Positions 16,613 through 25,598 of a stretch of DNA of 64,000 bases are shown here, piece by piece. The DNA is from 55-13 sp037190145 (lineage in GTDB: Bacteria > Armatimonadota > Fimbriimonadia > Fimbriimonadales > Fimbriimonadaceae). The translations under genes were made by a program, and so were the position numbers. The notes below the pieces were generated by a model, which saw nothing but the letters and a program-made list of their open reading frames with translations, did no database searches and was not told the origin of the DNA. Location: assembly GCA_037190145.1 (NCBI GenBank), contig JBBCJU010000008.1:62001-126000 (forward strand). Direction: 5' to 3'. How positions within the stretch are numbered: the first letter of the stretch is position 1; each line of letters starts with the position of its first letter.

Positions 16613-18679
16613 CTATTTCTTTTGAGGAGTTACTTGAGGGAATGAAGATATGCGTAACCGTGCGGCTCCCATCGGAACCAGAGTGATGTTCTCCGACTCT
16701 GTGTCAACGATGACGGGACTCTTTGGGAGAATGCCCACGAGTCCAAATTCATCAATGCCCCACGATGGAATCCTTCTCCCGGTTGTCGTAATTTCAAGGG
16801 GAGTGCCTTCAAGGGTGAAAGGTATATCGTTGGTTGGCCAAGCTCGCCGATTGATCTTAAAGGTAGCTTTTTGGGGCAGCCCGTAATTCCATGGAGTGGT
16901 TGGCAGGATTTCGTAAGCTGGCCACTTGGAAGCATCTGCTCCAGGTTGCCACCCGGAATCCCACTGGGTGGTCACGGTGGCATCTGCCTTCACAAATCGC
17001 TCTTGAATCTTCAAGCTAAACGTAAGTGGACCGTAGTTCACGCTCACACTATTCTGCATCTGATCCCACACATGAACGCTCGTCTTCATCGGAGTCTTGA
17101 TCAACACTTTGTCGCCACTTTTCCAAGACCGTTGGAGCCGAACATACTTGCCAGCTTCACCTTTGAAGGTATCTGAGCCAACCTTTACCGTTGCCCCTTT
17201 TGCCCATTCCGGAATAAGGATATAGAGCGGAAACTCAACTTCTGAAGGAGTCTGCACTTCTAGGGTCACCGAGTCTTCAAAAGGATATTTCGTGGTGGAA
17301 GTGATCGATATCTCGGTTCCTTTCCCAACTTTTGCGGTGACTTTGCCTTCCGAAAAGATGAGGGAGGCTAAGCCATTGTCTTGGGTTGCCATCCAAGTCG
17401 ATTCAAGGAAGTTCACCCAGCCGCTAGCATGATTGTGTTGGCAGCACCGATTGCTGAAAGGATTCATCAACTGGAACGGACCTTCGTTGGCAAAACCTGG
17501 GGCATGATTCTTAGCATCGCTTACCGCCATATTGGGAGCGGTGAGGTAACGCAATGCTCGGTAATCCGCTAGGTGAGCCGCAGGCATAGTGTTGAATGCC
17601 ACATTTTCTGTATTGGAAACCCATTTGGGGTCTCCCGTGATGCCCGTCAGTATGGAGTTGGAAAGTATTTGCTCGACCATGGCGCAGGTTTCCGCGGCTT
17701 GCCTGGGGTCGTCATGTCCCGGACGAGCATTCTCATCTGCTCCAAAAAGACCGCCTGGAACTTGACCATACTTTTCGCGCACAAAGTCAAATACATGGTA
17801 GGACGCAGCGAGGTCTGATGCCTTGCCGCTTTGTTGGTAATAGGTGGCGGGTTCCCGGAAACATTCTGCGATGTTGACGACGTGCCAGTTAGGCAGGTGA
17901 CCAACTCGTCTCCAATTTGCGGTGTTGCGATCTATCTTGGTGGCGAGTTCCAGAAGGAATGCATCACCGGTTCGGTTATAGAGCCAATAGACGCTGGCCA
18001 GATTATCGCCACCGCGGCTGTTCTCCCAATAGTCTTTCAAAAATTGGGCGTCAGGAATGGTCATTTGCCATCGGAAGTAACGAGTCATGAAAGGGAGGAC
18101 ACGGGCATCGTTGCTGTACTCATACCAAGTCTGTAGAACCTGGAGCATGAGCATCTGCGCCCAAAGATCACGGAATCCTTTGCCATGGTTGTGCATGGGC
18201 CCAAAATCACCGTTATCCCTCTGGCTATTCAGAGTTCCCTCGATCCACAGTTTCGTTTCTTCCAGCATTTTTGGGTCGCGTAGGGCATATCCAATTCGGG
18301 CATAGCCACGAAGCCAGTAAGGGACCTCTTCCCAGCCGTACTTTCCTTTGCCTTCCTTGTTTAGCCAAGCGTTGTCTTGCTTGGTGAGCCATACCGAGAT
18401 TTCGCCCAAATTACCGGCTAAGCCGTCTCTTTGCAGTTCAAGACTCTTCTTGAGCCAACTGCCAGGAGTGAACGCCGTTATCGGCAGCTTCAGCAGTGGG
18501 ACCGATCTTAGCGGAGCTCGATTGGGTGAATAGAAGCTGTTTCCTCCTTCAACGGGAGGGCGATCGAGGATCGTGGTCAGGTTGTTCGACATTGCAGGGG
18601 TTTCGGCGGCAGTGCTGGTGCCTAACTGGAAGTAGGCAAGGGACAATACGAATGCAGAGGAGCGAATGACGTGCTTCAT
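16613..18679 (-). CDS. GH127-type glycoside hydrolase (DUF1680; beta-L-arabinofuranosidase-like)
   Basis: A 688-residue secreted enzyme. The frame is open 105 codons further, but the ATG at 18679 starts a clean signal peptide (MKHVIRSSAFVLSLAYFQLG). The (alpha/alpha)6-barrel part contains EVPYWLRGYARIGYALRD and NGDFGPMHNHG. The zinc-cysteine active site described for GH127 (Glu, Cys, Cys-Cys) is present as Glu330-x-Cys332 in AETCAMVEQ and Cys412-Cys413 in RCCQHNH, with almost the same spacing as in HypBA1. The C-terminal half is beta-sandwich. Arabinofuranosidase activity is a family guess; other L-sugar linkages are possible. An HTH-cupin regulator diverges from it. Confidence 0.87.
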   Translation of the reverse strand: MKHVIRSSAFVLSLAYFQLGTSTAAETPAMSNNLTTILDRPPVEGGNSFYSPNRAPLRSVPLLKLPITAFTPGSWLKKSLELQRDGLAGNLGEISVWLTKQDNAWLNKEGKGKYGWEEVPYWLRGYARIGYALRDPKMLEETKLWIEGTLNSQRDNGDFGPMHNHGKGFRDLWAQMLMLQVLQTWYEYSNDARVLPFMTRYFRWQMTIPDAQFLKDYWENSRGGDNLASVYWLYNRTGDAFLLELATKIDRNTANWRRVGHLPNWHVVNIAECFREPATYYQQSGKASDLAASYHVFDFVREKYGQVPGGLFGADENARPGHDDPRQAAETCAMVEQILSNSILTGITGDPKWVSNTENVAFNTMPAAHLADYRALRYLTAPNMAVSDAKNHAPGFANEGPFQLMNPFSNRCCQHNHASGWVNFLESTWMATQDNGLASLIFSEGKVTAKVGKGTEISITSTTKYPFEDSVTLEVQTPSEVEFPLYILIPEWAKGATVKVGSDTFKGEAGKYVRLQRSWKSGDKVLIKTPMKTSVHVWDQMQNSVSVNYGPLTFSLKIQERFVKADATVTTQWDSGWQPGADASKWPAYEILPTTPWNYGLPQKATFKINRRAWPTNDIPFTLEGTPLEITTTGRRIPSWGIDEFGLVGILPKSPVIVDTESENITLVPMGAARLRISSFPQVTPQKK

Positions 18680-18822
18680 GGCATTGGGTGGCTTGACGCC
18701 TTCTGCTAATTTGCCCCAATTCATGTGCTGGTCGCTTGCAGAGTGTCGCTTGTTTTGCTTTAGATTTGGGCAAAATATCTGGGAATGCCCAATTCTGGGA
18801 AAGGTTGGGTTGGGAATAGAAA

Positions 18823-19518
18823 ATGGACTTTGCCGCAATTGGGGCCAATATAAAGGCACACCGAAAAAGATTTCGTATGAGTACCCGTGAGCTGGCAAGC
18901 CGAGCTGGCGTGAGTCGGAACACGATTGTTCGGCTAGAGGGTGGCCTGCCTTGTAAAGACTCGACGATTCAGAGACTACGGGTCGCGCTTTCAATGTCTC
19001 CTGACCAACTATTGAGGATGCCTAGTAGAGACCCTTTTTGCATCCATCGGCCCCAAGATGCTCATTGGACCGTTAGTGTTCCTCCCACCGAGTATCGGAG
19101 GGTGGAAGAGGGCGAAGAGGTTCGCCATGTGGATGATGAACTCGAACGTTTGAGATTGGGAGAGCTCAAATTTCAACCTGCGTTCACGATGGTGATGGGG
19201 AGTGAGATCCCGGGCGGAGTTGCAAGCCATGCCACGATTGAGCTGTATCAGGAAACGTGGTCGACTCAACACTTTGGCGAGGAGTTTGTTTATTGTTTGT
19301 GCGGCCCGGTCAAGGTGATCATTGGTGATCGGGAATGCCTACTAGAGCAGGGGGAGGCAATTGGATTTGATGCTACCGTTCCGCATCGGTACAGTCCAGT
19401 TCACTGGCCGATCCAACTTGGAAAGGTTCCTCGTATTCTCGTGGTTGTCTCCATGCGTCCCGGGGAACAGATTCCCCCTCCTGTGATCACCCCGCATAAG
19501 TCTTTGAATCCTAGTTAG
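18823..19518 (+). CDS. XRE-type HTH regulator with C-terminal cupin
   Basis: A 231-residue transcription factor. The N-terminal HTH (1-65) reads IGANIKAHRKRFRMSTRELA and VSRNTIVRLEGG. The C-terminal cupin (about 130-215) has QHFGEEFVYCLCGPVKVIIG and LEQGEAIGFDATVPHRY. Regulators of this layout usually sense a small sugar or amine through the cupin barrel. It diverges from the GH127 gene across 143 bases, the normal setting for controlling a neighbour, so GH127 is its likely target. Frames for GH127 and this gene overlap if longer starts are used, which argues for the shorter GH127 start. Confidence 0.85.
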   Translation: MDFAAIGANIKAHRKRFRMSTRELASRAGVSRNTIVRLEGGLPCKDSTIQRLRVALSMSPDQLLRMPSRDPFCIHRPQDAHWTVSVPPTEYRRVEEGEEVRHVDDELERLRLGELKFQPAFTMVMGSEIPGGVASHATIELYQETWSTQHFGEEFVYCLCGPVKVIIGDRECLLEQGEAIGFDATVPHRYSPVHWPIQLGKVPRILVVVSMRPGEQIPPPVITPHKSLNPS

Positions 19519-19558
19519 TAGTAGAAAGGTTGACCTGCAGCCAATTTCCGCATATTAT

Positions 19559-20881
19559 GTGACCCGACCCCACTTTCGTCTAGAGCAGTCGGGTATGGGA
19601 ATCAAAGTGGATTCGACACCTTTAGCAATAGACCCGCAGGAAGCGCTGTCCCGGATTGAGGAAGCGTTTGCCCATCTTCGCGTGCACTTCATTGGCAGGG
19701 ACGCTGTCTTGGAGCAGATTCTTTATGCACTGCTAACCCGAGAGCATGCGCTAATCATCGGTGACAGGGGTCTGGCAAAGTCTCGACTCGCGAGAAGTAT
19801 CTTTGCTCAGTTTGAAGATACGTTGCCGCCGTTCTCATTACAGCTGACTCGATCAACCTCGGTTGGGCAGTTAGTAGGAGGTTTGGATTTACAAGCCTTT
19901 GAGCGCGGCACTTACATGCACAACTTGGATGGCTACATCGTGCGGGCCCACTTTGCCTTCCTTGATGAGCTTTTTGATGCCAACGACTTTGTCCTCCGAT
20001 CTTTGAACGGGATTCTCAATGAGCGGGAATTCTTGAATGGTCCCCAGGTAGAGCCTGCGTTGTTGCACACCGCGATTGCGACCACCAACTATATTCGGGA
20101 TACGCGGGAGAGTCGAGCGGTGTTGGACCGTTTGCTCTTCAAATGCGTGGTGCATCGCGCAGAATCAACCCTGCAGCGGTTTGCTATTCGCCGTGAATTT
20201 ATCTCTTCCCACGGTGGCACAGTTAACGCAAAAGTTGGAAAAGGCATCCCGTTTGAGTATCTGAACAAGCTCAGTCGAATCATTCACGGCGAAGTGCCTA
20301 ACTATGCGATTACCGTGCCTCCGCATATCCTTGTCATGCTGGACCATATCATCAGCGATTTCGAGAAGGAGATTAGTGAAAAGCGGTCTGATGAGCGATT
20401 TGTCTACAGTGATCGTTCTAAAAATAAGGCCATTCACGTGGTGATGGCATCGGCATTGAGAAGCGGTCGACAAACTGCGGAATTGCGGGATCTTGCGGCC
20501 CTTCACTACTTGGTTCCAACAGTTGGCAGCTTAGAGGAAGAAGAGGTTTTTGATCATGCCTTGAATGTGATGGTGAAGGCGTTCACGATCCGAGATCGGG
20601 AATCTGTGGACCAGGCCGCAGAGATCGTGGATGTTGTTGCCGAAGCCGTGGAACGTCAAAAGCTTGGCACTCTAAATGAACCGAACTGGTCCGAGCGGAT
20701 GAAAACAAAGATTGGTCGGTGGATGAATCGCGACTCTAGTCTCACATTAGCATCGCTGCTAGATGAGGCAAGGGCATTAAATGCCGATCATCCCGTTACG
20801 TTGAAACTCAAAGATGAGGTCCTTACGACGATTCGGGAAGCCCATGAAAAACACCACATCGCTTTTGAACAGAAGTTGTAA
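19559..20881 (+). CDS. MoxR-family AAA+ ATPase
   Basis: A 440-residue MoxR/RavA-type ATPase. Walker A is the variant GDRGLAKS (from residue 68), followed by the MoxR-typical QLTRSTSVGQLVGG, Walker B FAFLDELFDAN and the sensor-type stretch TAIATTNYIRD. The C-terminal third is helical. The start is uncertain: GTG at 19559 or ATG at 19595, neither with a Shine-Dalgarno sequence. It is followed after 16 bases by a VWA gene, the classic MoxR partner, and then by an FHA gene. Such pairs act as chaperones that insert metals or assemble complexes; the client here is unknown. Confidence 0.9.
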   Translation: MTRPHFRLEQSGMGIKVDSTPLAIDPQEALSRIEEAFAHLRVHFIGRDAVLEQILYALLTREHALIIGDRGLAKSRLARSIFAQFEDTLPPFSLQLTRSTSVGQLVGGLDLQAFERGTYMHNLDGYIVRAHFAFLDELFDANDFVLRSLNGILNEREFLNGPQVEPALLHTAIATTNYIRDTRESRAVLDRLLFKCVVHRAESTLQRFAIRREFISSHGGTVNAKVGKGIPFEYLNKLSRIIHGEVPNYAITVPPHILVMLDHIISDFEKEISEKRSDERFVYSDRSKNKAIHVVMASALRSGRQTAELRDLAALHYLVPTVGSLEEEEVFDHALNVMVKAFTIRDRESVDQAAEIVDVVAEAVERQKLGTLNEPNWSERMKTKIGRWMNRDSSLTLASLLDEARALNADHPVTLKLKDEVLTTIREAHEKHHIAFEQKL

Positions 20882-20897
20882 GGGAGAGGCATAAGCC

Positions 20898-22457
20898 ATG
20901 CCTCTTCTGGACGTCAACGAGGTCGTCAAATACGTCATTGGAGACGAGCGTGTTTGGGATCATATTCGACGTCAAGAGAATCGTCGCTCAAAGATTGGCT
21001 TTCGTGACTTTGCTTCCCAGTTTGGAATTCACGACCTGGGAGAACTTTCCGAAAGCCAACTTATGTCGCTGGTGGCGGCCAGAAACACGGCTCCCATTAT
21101 TGACTTGCTGCGGATTCCAAGCGGTAAAGCCCAAATGGGCCAGCACGGAGTAGCCAACTACGACCTCCATCGACGCAAGACCGCACTTGCCCCCGCATTA
21201 ACCGACTTGCTGGCATCAACCCCGGGCGACGATCAAGAGTGGGAGATGCTTCGCGATCCAGAGGACATCCCATATGCAGTGCCCGAAGATCTTTTGCTTC
21301 GCCGATTGGCTCCCAAAGAGTTTCTCCGTCGATTGACAGAGGGAGAACTCATTCGCTCCGCATGGATTCAAGACGATGTGGATGAGCAGTTGTGGAGGGA
21401 ATCCCAGACTCCCGAAACGGCCAGTCGCCCTGAATCGGGTGCGACATCCCAAGATGCCAGACCTCATGGCTATTTGCTATTGGATGCCAGTGAATCGATG
21501 GGAAGTGGGAGAGACCATCGGGACGAGGTGGCCCGTGGGCTTGCCCTGGCATACCTTCGGTCTCAGTTTGAATCTGGCAACCCAACCGTGGTGTATCTGT
21601 TTCGGCATGAACTAAGCCCGGTATATGGTGGGGAAAACCGGAGTGCCTTTGAGGCTGCCGTAGGAGCAATCTTGGCGCATTCCCATGAAGGTATGACAAA
21701 CCTTCAAGGGGCGTTAAAGCTTTTGGCCGATGCGATGAGGGTTCATCAGGGGCGGGTTGACATCGCGCTGATTACCGACGGAATAACTCGCCTAACCCAA
21801 AATCCAGTTGAGGGGTGTCATCTTCACACATTCTTGGTTGGGGTAAGGCCGGAAGAGTTCGATAAGGTTGACTCCGAGCAATATCAAGGATCGTTGGATC
21901 AGCTCAGAACGTGGAGCGATCATATGTATCACATTGATCCAGACATCATGAAGAATGCGTCGGTGCCACGCAAAGAAGATGTGATTGACTTTGGCCGCAT
22001 TCTGATTGGACTTGACGAGCAATCTTTCACCTGTGCAACGGATCGCAAGTTTGAGCGGGTGCAGCAAAGGTTGGTGAACTTACGAGCCGTTATTGATCGA
22101 TATCGTCGACATCACGGTCATGACGAGGTACAGATCGAAGAGCTTCACCAACGAGTAGAGGTGCTGATTAACCGATTGGGAAGCCCAGATACAAAGTCTG
22201 CGGTAAGTAAAAGCATCGAAGGTTGGACTCGTTTGGATCGCGAACTGATGGAGGCGATCGAACTTCGCGAGATGCGGAGCATCGCGTCTGCTGACGTTCT
22301 AGGGCCGACCTGGGGAAAGATCACGGACCCTCCCAAGGCCATCACCCTGTGGGAAGCGTTGCTTCCGTTGCTTCGTTATGTAAAACGGAAAGCAAGGGGA
22401 GCCTTCAGGCGAGTTAAACGGTTAATCAAACGCCCGCAGGCTTCATCCCAACCTTAA
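20898..22457 (+). CDS. VWA-domain protein, partner of MoxR ATPase
   Basis: A 519-residue cytoplasmic protein without signal peptide. Residues 190-370 form a von Willebrand A domain with an intact MIDAS metal site: DASES (Asp196), the Thr in HEGMTNLQGAL, and the Asp in ALITDGITR. The N-terminal 190 residues are helical and unfamiliar. After the VWA there is a charged helical part and a basic C-terminus (RYVKRKARGAFRRVKRLIKR) that could touch membrane or nucleic acid. AGGGAGAGG lies upstream of the ATG. The layout resembles the RavA-ViaA pair of enterobacteria, though sequence identity looks low. The two products probably form one complex. Confidence 0.88.
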   Translation: MPLLDVNEVVKYVIGDERVWDHIRRQENRRSKIGFRDFASQFGIHDLGELSESQLMSLVAARNTAPIIDLLRIPSGKAQMGQHGVANYDLHRRKTALAPALTDLLASTPGDDQEWEMLRDPEDIPYAVPEDLLLRRLAPKEFLRRLTEGELIRSAWIQDDVDEQLWRESQTPETASRPESGATSQDARPHGYLLLDASESMGSGRDHRDEVARGLALAYLRSQFESGNPTVVYLFRHELSPVYGGENRSAFEAAVGAILAHSHEGMTNLQGALKLLADAMRVHQGRVDIALITDGITRLTQNPVEGCHLHTFLVGVRPEEFDKVDSEQYQGSLDQLRTWSDHMYHIDPDIMKNASVPRKEDVIDFGRILIGLDEQSFTCATDRKFERVQQRLVNLRAVIDRYRRHHGHDEVQIEELHQRVEVLINRLGSPDTKSAVSKSIEGWTRLDRELMEAIELREMRSIASADVLGPTWGKITDPPKAITLWEALLPLLRYVKRKARGAFRRVKRLIKRPQASSQP

Positions 22458-22678
22458 TTCTGATCGTAAGTGCTAGCGGCCTGATACTCAGCCTGGTGGA
22501 GCGTTCTAAATCCTTTCCATGTAGGTCCAAAGATCGATCCTGAATTAATCCACAAATCGTTTAATGAGCTACTGGGACGCTGTTGTTGCCATTAAGGACT
22601 TTACACTGTTGGACTCAATAGCCACGGCAATTCTCCACAACCAACTGCATCGGCAATCCGTCTCCATTCTCAGAACCT

Positions 22679-23689
22679 GTGGCTATCACTATCATTGCCA
22701 AAGATGGAAGAAGCTTTCATCTGGAGTCCGAACTTACGGTGGGGCGGGATGCATCTTGCACCATTGCCATTCCGCATGATGCTTCTGCTAGCCGGCAGCA
22801 TGCGCGTTTTTTCTGGTTGCATGGACTCCCTACTATTGAAGACCTTGGAAGTCGTAACGGAACGTTTCTAAACGGCGCTCGAATCACTCAAGCTCGATCT
22901 ATCTCCAGTGGAGATGAAGTTCGGATTGGTAACGAGCTTTTTCGGGTGGAAGCAACGCTTGACAACGTATCTAGTCCTGCTCCATCGACAGGAGCCAAAG
23001 AGATCTCTCGTGGAGAGCGAGGGAAGAATAAGCGACGAGGGGAGCAGTCTGGGGCCGAAGGGTCGCTCTACGGAACAACAGGTGTCCAAGAGTGGAACCC
23101 GTTAGGTGGCTGTTCGTTGCCCAATGTGAACCTGGCGGGGTGCCTCAAGTATCTGTGGATCATCCTTCTGCTGATCATCGTTGCGGTGGTAATAGGGCTT
23201 ATCATCATGGGCATTGGAACCATCCTCACCTCGGCAAACGGAGTTGTGAGTCAAGGCGCTTCTGGTACAGGTGCGGGTAGTCAAAGCGCTGGGCGAGAAT
23301 CCCCACCTCCTGCCCAAAGCCCGCCTCCTCAGTCTCCCAAGGACAATCAACAAAAACCCACAAACGCCCCGAGTGTGGAAGGCATTCACATCAAGGAAGT
23401 TCGCATCGACTTCCATCCACGGGGTGGCGATAGTCTGAAGGCAATTGTGTTAGTCCATTGGGTGAATCTCACCAAGGAACCCGTCCGAAAACTAACCGGA
23501 ACTGTTACGATTTTCGACGATAAGGAAAAGCTCCTTGTTGAGATTCCAAGAGAGTTGATTTACGGCGGATCGCCGGTCAATCCGGGTGAAGAACACCTGG
23601 ACTCGGTCGAATCTGAGGGCATTGTCATTCGACAGAAACTAACCTCTCCGCCATCTACCGCCAAAGTGACTGTAGAACGAGTGGAATAA
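22679..23689 (+). CDS. Membrane-anchored FHA-domain protein
   Basis: A 336-residue protein starting with GTG. Residues 3-90 are an FHA phosphothreonine-binding domain, with LTVGRDASC, SRQHARF and DLGSRNGTFLNG all intact. A charged linker follows, then one transmembrane helix (about 157-183, YLWIILLLIIVAVVIGLIIM), a proline/glutamine-rich stretch (PPPAQSPPPQSP), and an outer beta domain (240-335) like FxLYD/DUF3426. FHA should be inside the cell and the beta domain outside. It sits 221 bases after the VWA gene and eight before an M42 peptidase, and may link the AAA-VWA machine to phosphorylation at the membrane. No kinase is in view. I see no other gene in the 22458-22678 gap. Confidence 0.85.
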   Translation: MAITIIAKDGRSFHLESELTVGRDASCTIAIPHDASASRQHARFFWLHGLPTIEDLGSRNGTFLNGARITQARSISSGDEVRIGNELFRVEATLDNVSSPAPSTGAKEISRGERGKNKRRGEQSGAEGSLYGTTGVQEWNPLGGCSLPNVNLAGCLKYLWIILLLIIVAVVIGLIIMGIGTILTSANGVVSQGASGTGAGSQSAGRESPPPAQSPPPQSPKDNQQKPTNAPSVEGIHIKEVRIDFHPRGGDSLKAIVLVHWVNLTKEPVRKLTGTVTIFDDKEKLLVEIPRELIYGGSPVNPGEEHLDSVESEGIVIRQKLTSPPSTAKVTVERVE

Positions 23690-23696
23690 TAGGCAG

Positions 23697-24725
23697 ATGT
23701 CCTACGCTATGAACCTTCTGCAAGAGCTGGTTAGTATTCCGGCTCCCCCCGGGCAAGAGAAAGAACTGGCCGGTGTGGTCATGAAGAAGGTTCAGGAACT
23801 AGGCTGGTCTGCATCCGTGGATGCGAAAGGCAACGTTTTGGTGCCCATTGGCCCGGAGGGAACTCCTAAGATTGTGGTGACAGCTCACCTGGATGAGCTT
23901 GGATTAATGACCACCGCAATCTACAGTGATGGCTCGCTGCAAGTGACCAATCTAGGCGGCCTTAGTCCGGCGAAATGGGGAGAGACTCCCGTAGAAATCC
24001 TCGCGAATGAGCCCATTCCTGGCATTGTTTCCTTTGGTTCGGTTCATACCGAAGACCCGTCGGCGTTGATGGTTCGGGGCCGGACGAAGAGTATTGATTG
24101 GGCGGATGCACGAATCTTCACAGGGCGAGAGCCAGAGGCTTTGCAGCACCTGGGAGTAAAGCCCGGCACACGGATTGCAATGTCTAGAGACCGCCGCAAG
24201 TTAACCAACGTTGGAGAGTTTGTGTCGGGCTACTTTCTGGATGATCGTTCCGACTTAGCCGCGTGGCTCTTACTCCTGGGGATGTTCAAGGAGGTGCCTC
24301 CCACCGTTCCGATTCTTTTTGCCGCAACAGTGAGTGAGGAAGTTGGAGGTCATGGTGCGCTCTACTTGTTGCAAGGGGTGCGACCCGATATTTGTGTTGC
24401 TCTGGAGCTTGCTCCGATCGTCCCCGATGCCCCCATCCAGCTTTCAGAAACTCCCGCCATCTGGGCTAACGACAGCTTTGCCGCCGCTGATCCTCGAGAC
24501 CTGGACATCATGTTGAGTCTCGGGTTGGATGTTCAATTTCAAGCCTTGAGCCGAGGAGGGAGCGATGCCAGTTGTGCCGCTTCCCACGGACTTTGTGCTC
24601 GACCGGTCACCATAGGAATCCCGATGGAGAACACCCACGGCTATGAAATCATTCACCGCAATGGAATCGAACGCATGGTAGAGCTAACTGCCGCTTATCT
24701 CGCGGTGGTTAGCGAGCCCAGGTAG
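23697..24725 (+). CDS. M42-family aminopeptidase
   Basis: A 342-residue member of the M42 family (glutamyl aminopeptidase/TET-like). The metal and catalytic residues can be followed: His-x-Asp in VTAHLDELGL, Asp in FLDDRSD, the Glu pair in VSEEVGGHGA, and the last His in ENTHGYE. The position usually held by Asp (DVT/DAT) reads ELAP, so a Glu replaces it. TET peptidases are large cytosolic particles that trim peptides from the proteasome or Lon. The gene begins eight bases after the FHA gene and is convergent with ftcD, with no spacer. Confidence 0.9.
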   Translation: MSYAMNLLQELVSIPAPPGQEKELAGVVMKKVQELGWSASVDAKGNVLVPIGPEGTPKIVVTAHLDELGLMTTAIYSDGSLQVTNLGGLSPAKWGETPVEILANEPIPGIVSFGSVHTEDPSALMVRGRTKSIDWADARIFTGREPEALQHLGVKPGTRIAMSRDRRKLTNVGEFVSGYFLDDRSDLAAWLLLLGMFKEVPPTVPILFAATVSEEVGGHGALYLLQGVRPDICVALELAPIVPDAPIQLSETPAIWANDSFAAADPRDLDIMLSLGLDVQFQALSRGGSDASCAASHGLCARPVTIGIPMENTHGYEIIHRNGIERMVELTAAYLAVVSEPR

Positions 24726-25598
24726 TCACCACGTCTCGACAATTTGCGCAGGGCGAATGTCGAGGCGTATTGCGCCGGGAAGGTCCACGTTTCGTATCAT
24801 GCCCACAAGCTCTACATCGGCTACCAAAATATCCACTGCTGTCACTCTCTCTTGGACCCACTCCAGAATGGGGTCTACGGAGGTGGCATCGGGCATCGTG
24901 AGTTGGAAACAGATTTGAACTTGTTGACGACTGGGGACGGGTAAGCCCATTGCGCGTACGCCAAGCATCCGTTCATCTCCATCAATTCGCATTTGGCGAG
25001 CCTGCCTGGCGAGAGTCTTTGCGACATCAAGGTCTTGAGTTGCCAAGTTTACGTTGAAGCTCAAAAGGGCATCTCGAACTCCCAAAGTGGTAACGCCCAA
25101 ACGAGGGTGAGCCTTTGACGGGCCAAAGTCGGGATGAAGTTTGGATTCGAGTAAGATGCCGAAACCGCCTTTGCGCAGGCTCGCTAGCTCCGCCTCATGG
25201 CGATTCCGCTCCGATTTTTCATAAAGAAACACCGGAAGTTCAAAGGTCGCGGCTAACTGTCCGGCAAGGTTTTCTGCTGCGGCTAAAGCATTCAACAGGG
25301 GTCCAGGCCCCGGCTTATCCAAGAGCATAAAGGGACAAACATCTAAAGCGCCGATTCGTGGATGGGTGCCTACGTGATGGTTTAGATCGATGGCATCGAA
25401 TGACTCCATCGCCAATCGAAACACCATGTCGGTAACCACGTCTTCTTCGCCCGAAAATGCGGTTACGGTCCGGTTCTGATCAAGGTCTGCTTCGCAGTAG
25501 TGAAGTGAAACCAATGGGTGCGCCAATATCTCATGAAATCGGCGCACCAAACCTTGCTCTCGCCCAAAGGACCATTGGGGAACGGCAAGGAGTCGCAT
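24726..25598 (-). CDS. ftcD: Glutamate formiminotransferase
   Basis: A 290-residue stand-alone formiminotransferase that moves the formimino group of N-formimino-glutamate to tetrahydrofolate in histidine breakdown. Signs are the N-domain motifs DLDQNRTVTAF, HVGTHPRIGALDVCPF (the catalytic His region) and the C-domain motif GPSKAHPRLGVTTLGVRD with LLSFNVNL. The cyclodeaminase half of mammalian FTCD is absent, as in most bacteria. Its ATG overlaps the fabI stop by one base (TAATG), so translation is coupled. No hut genes are near, so the pairing with fabI is puzzling. Confidence 0.9.
   Translation of the reverse strand: MRLLAVPQWSFGREQGLVRRFHEILAHPLVSLHYCEADLDQNRTVTAFSGEEDVVTDMVFRLAMESFDAIDLNHHVGTHPRIGALDVCPFMLLDKPGPGPLLNALAAAENLAGQLAATFELPVFLYEKSERNRHEAELASLRKGGFGILLESKLHPDFGPSKAHPRLGVTTLGVRDALLSFNVNLATQDLDVAKTLARQARQMRIDGDERMLGVRAMGLPVPSRQQVQICFQLTMPDATSVDPILEWVQERVTAVDILVADVELVGMIRNVDLPGAIRLDIRPAQIVETW

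Noticed and set aside
22458..22678. Promoter for the FHA gene
   Set aside because: TTGTTG and TACACT occur but are only 13 bases apart, too close for a normal promoter.
22564..22779. 71-residue ORF before the FHA gene
   Set aside because: Runs into the FHA gene in another frame, no domain and no start signal.
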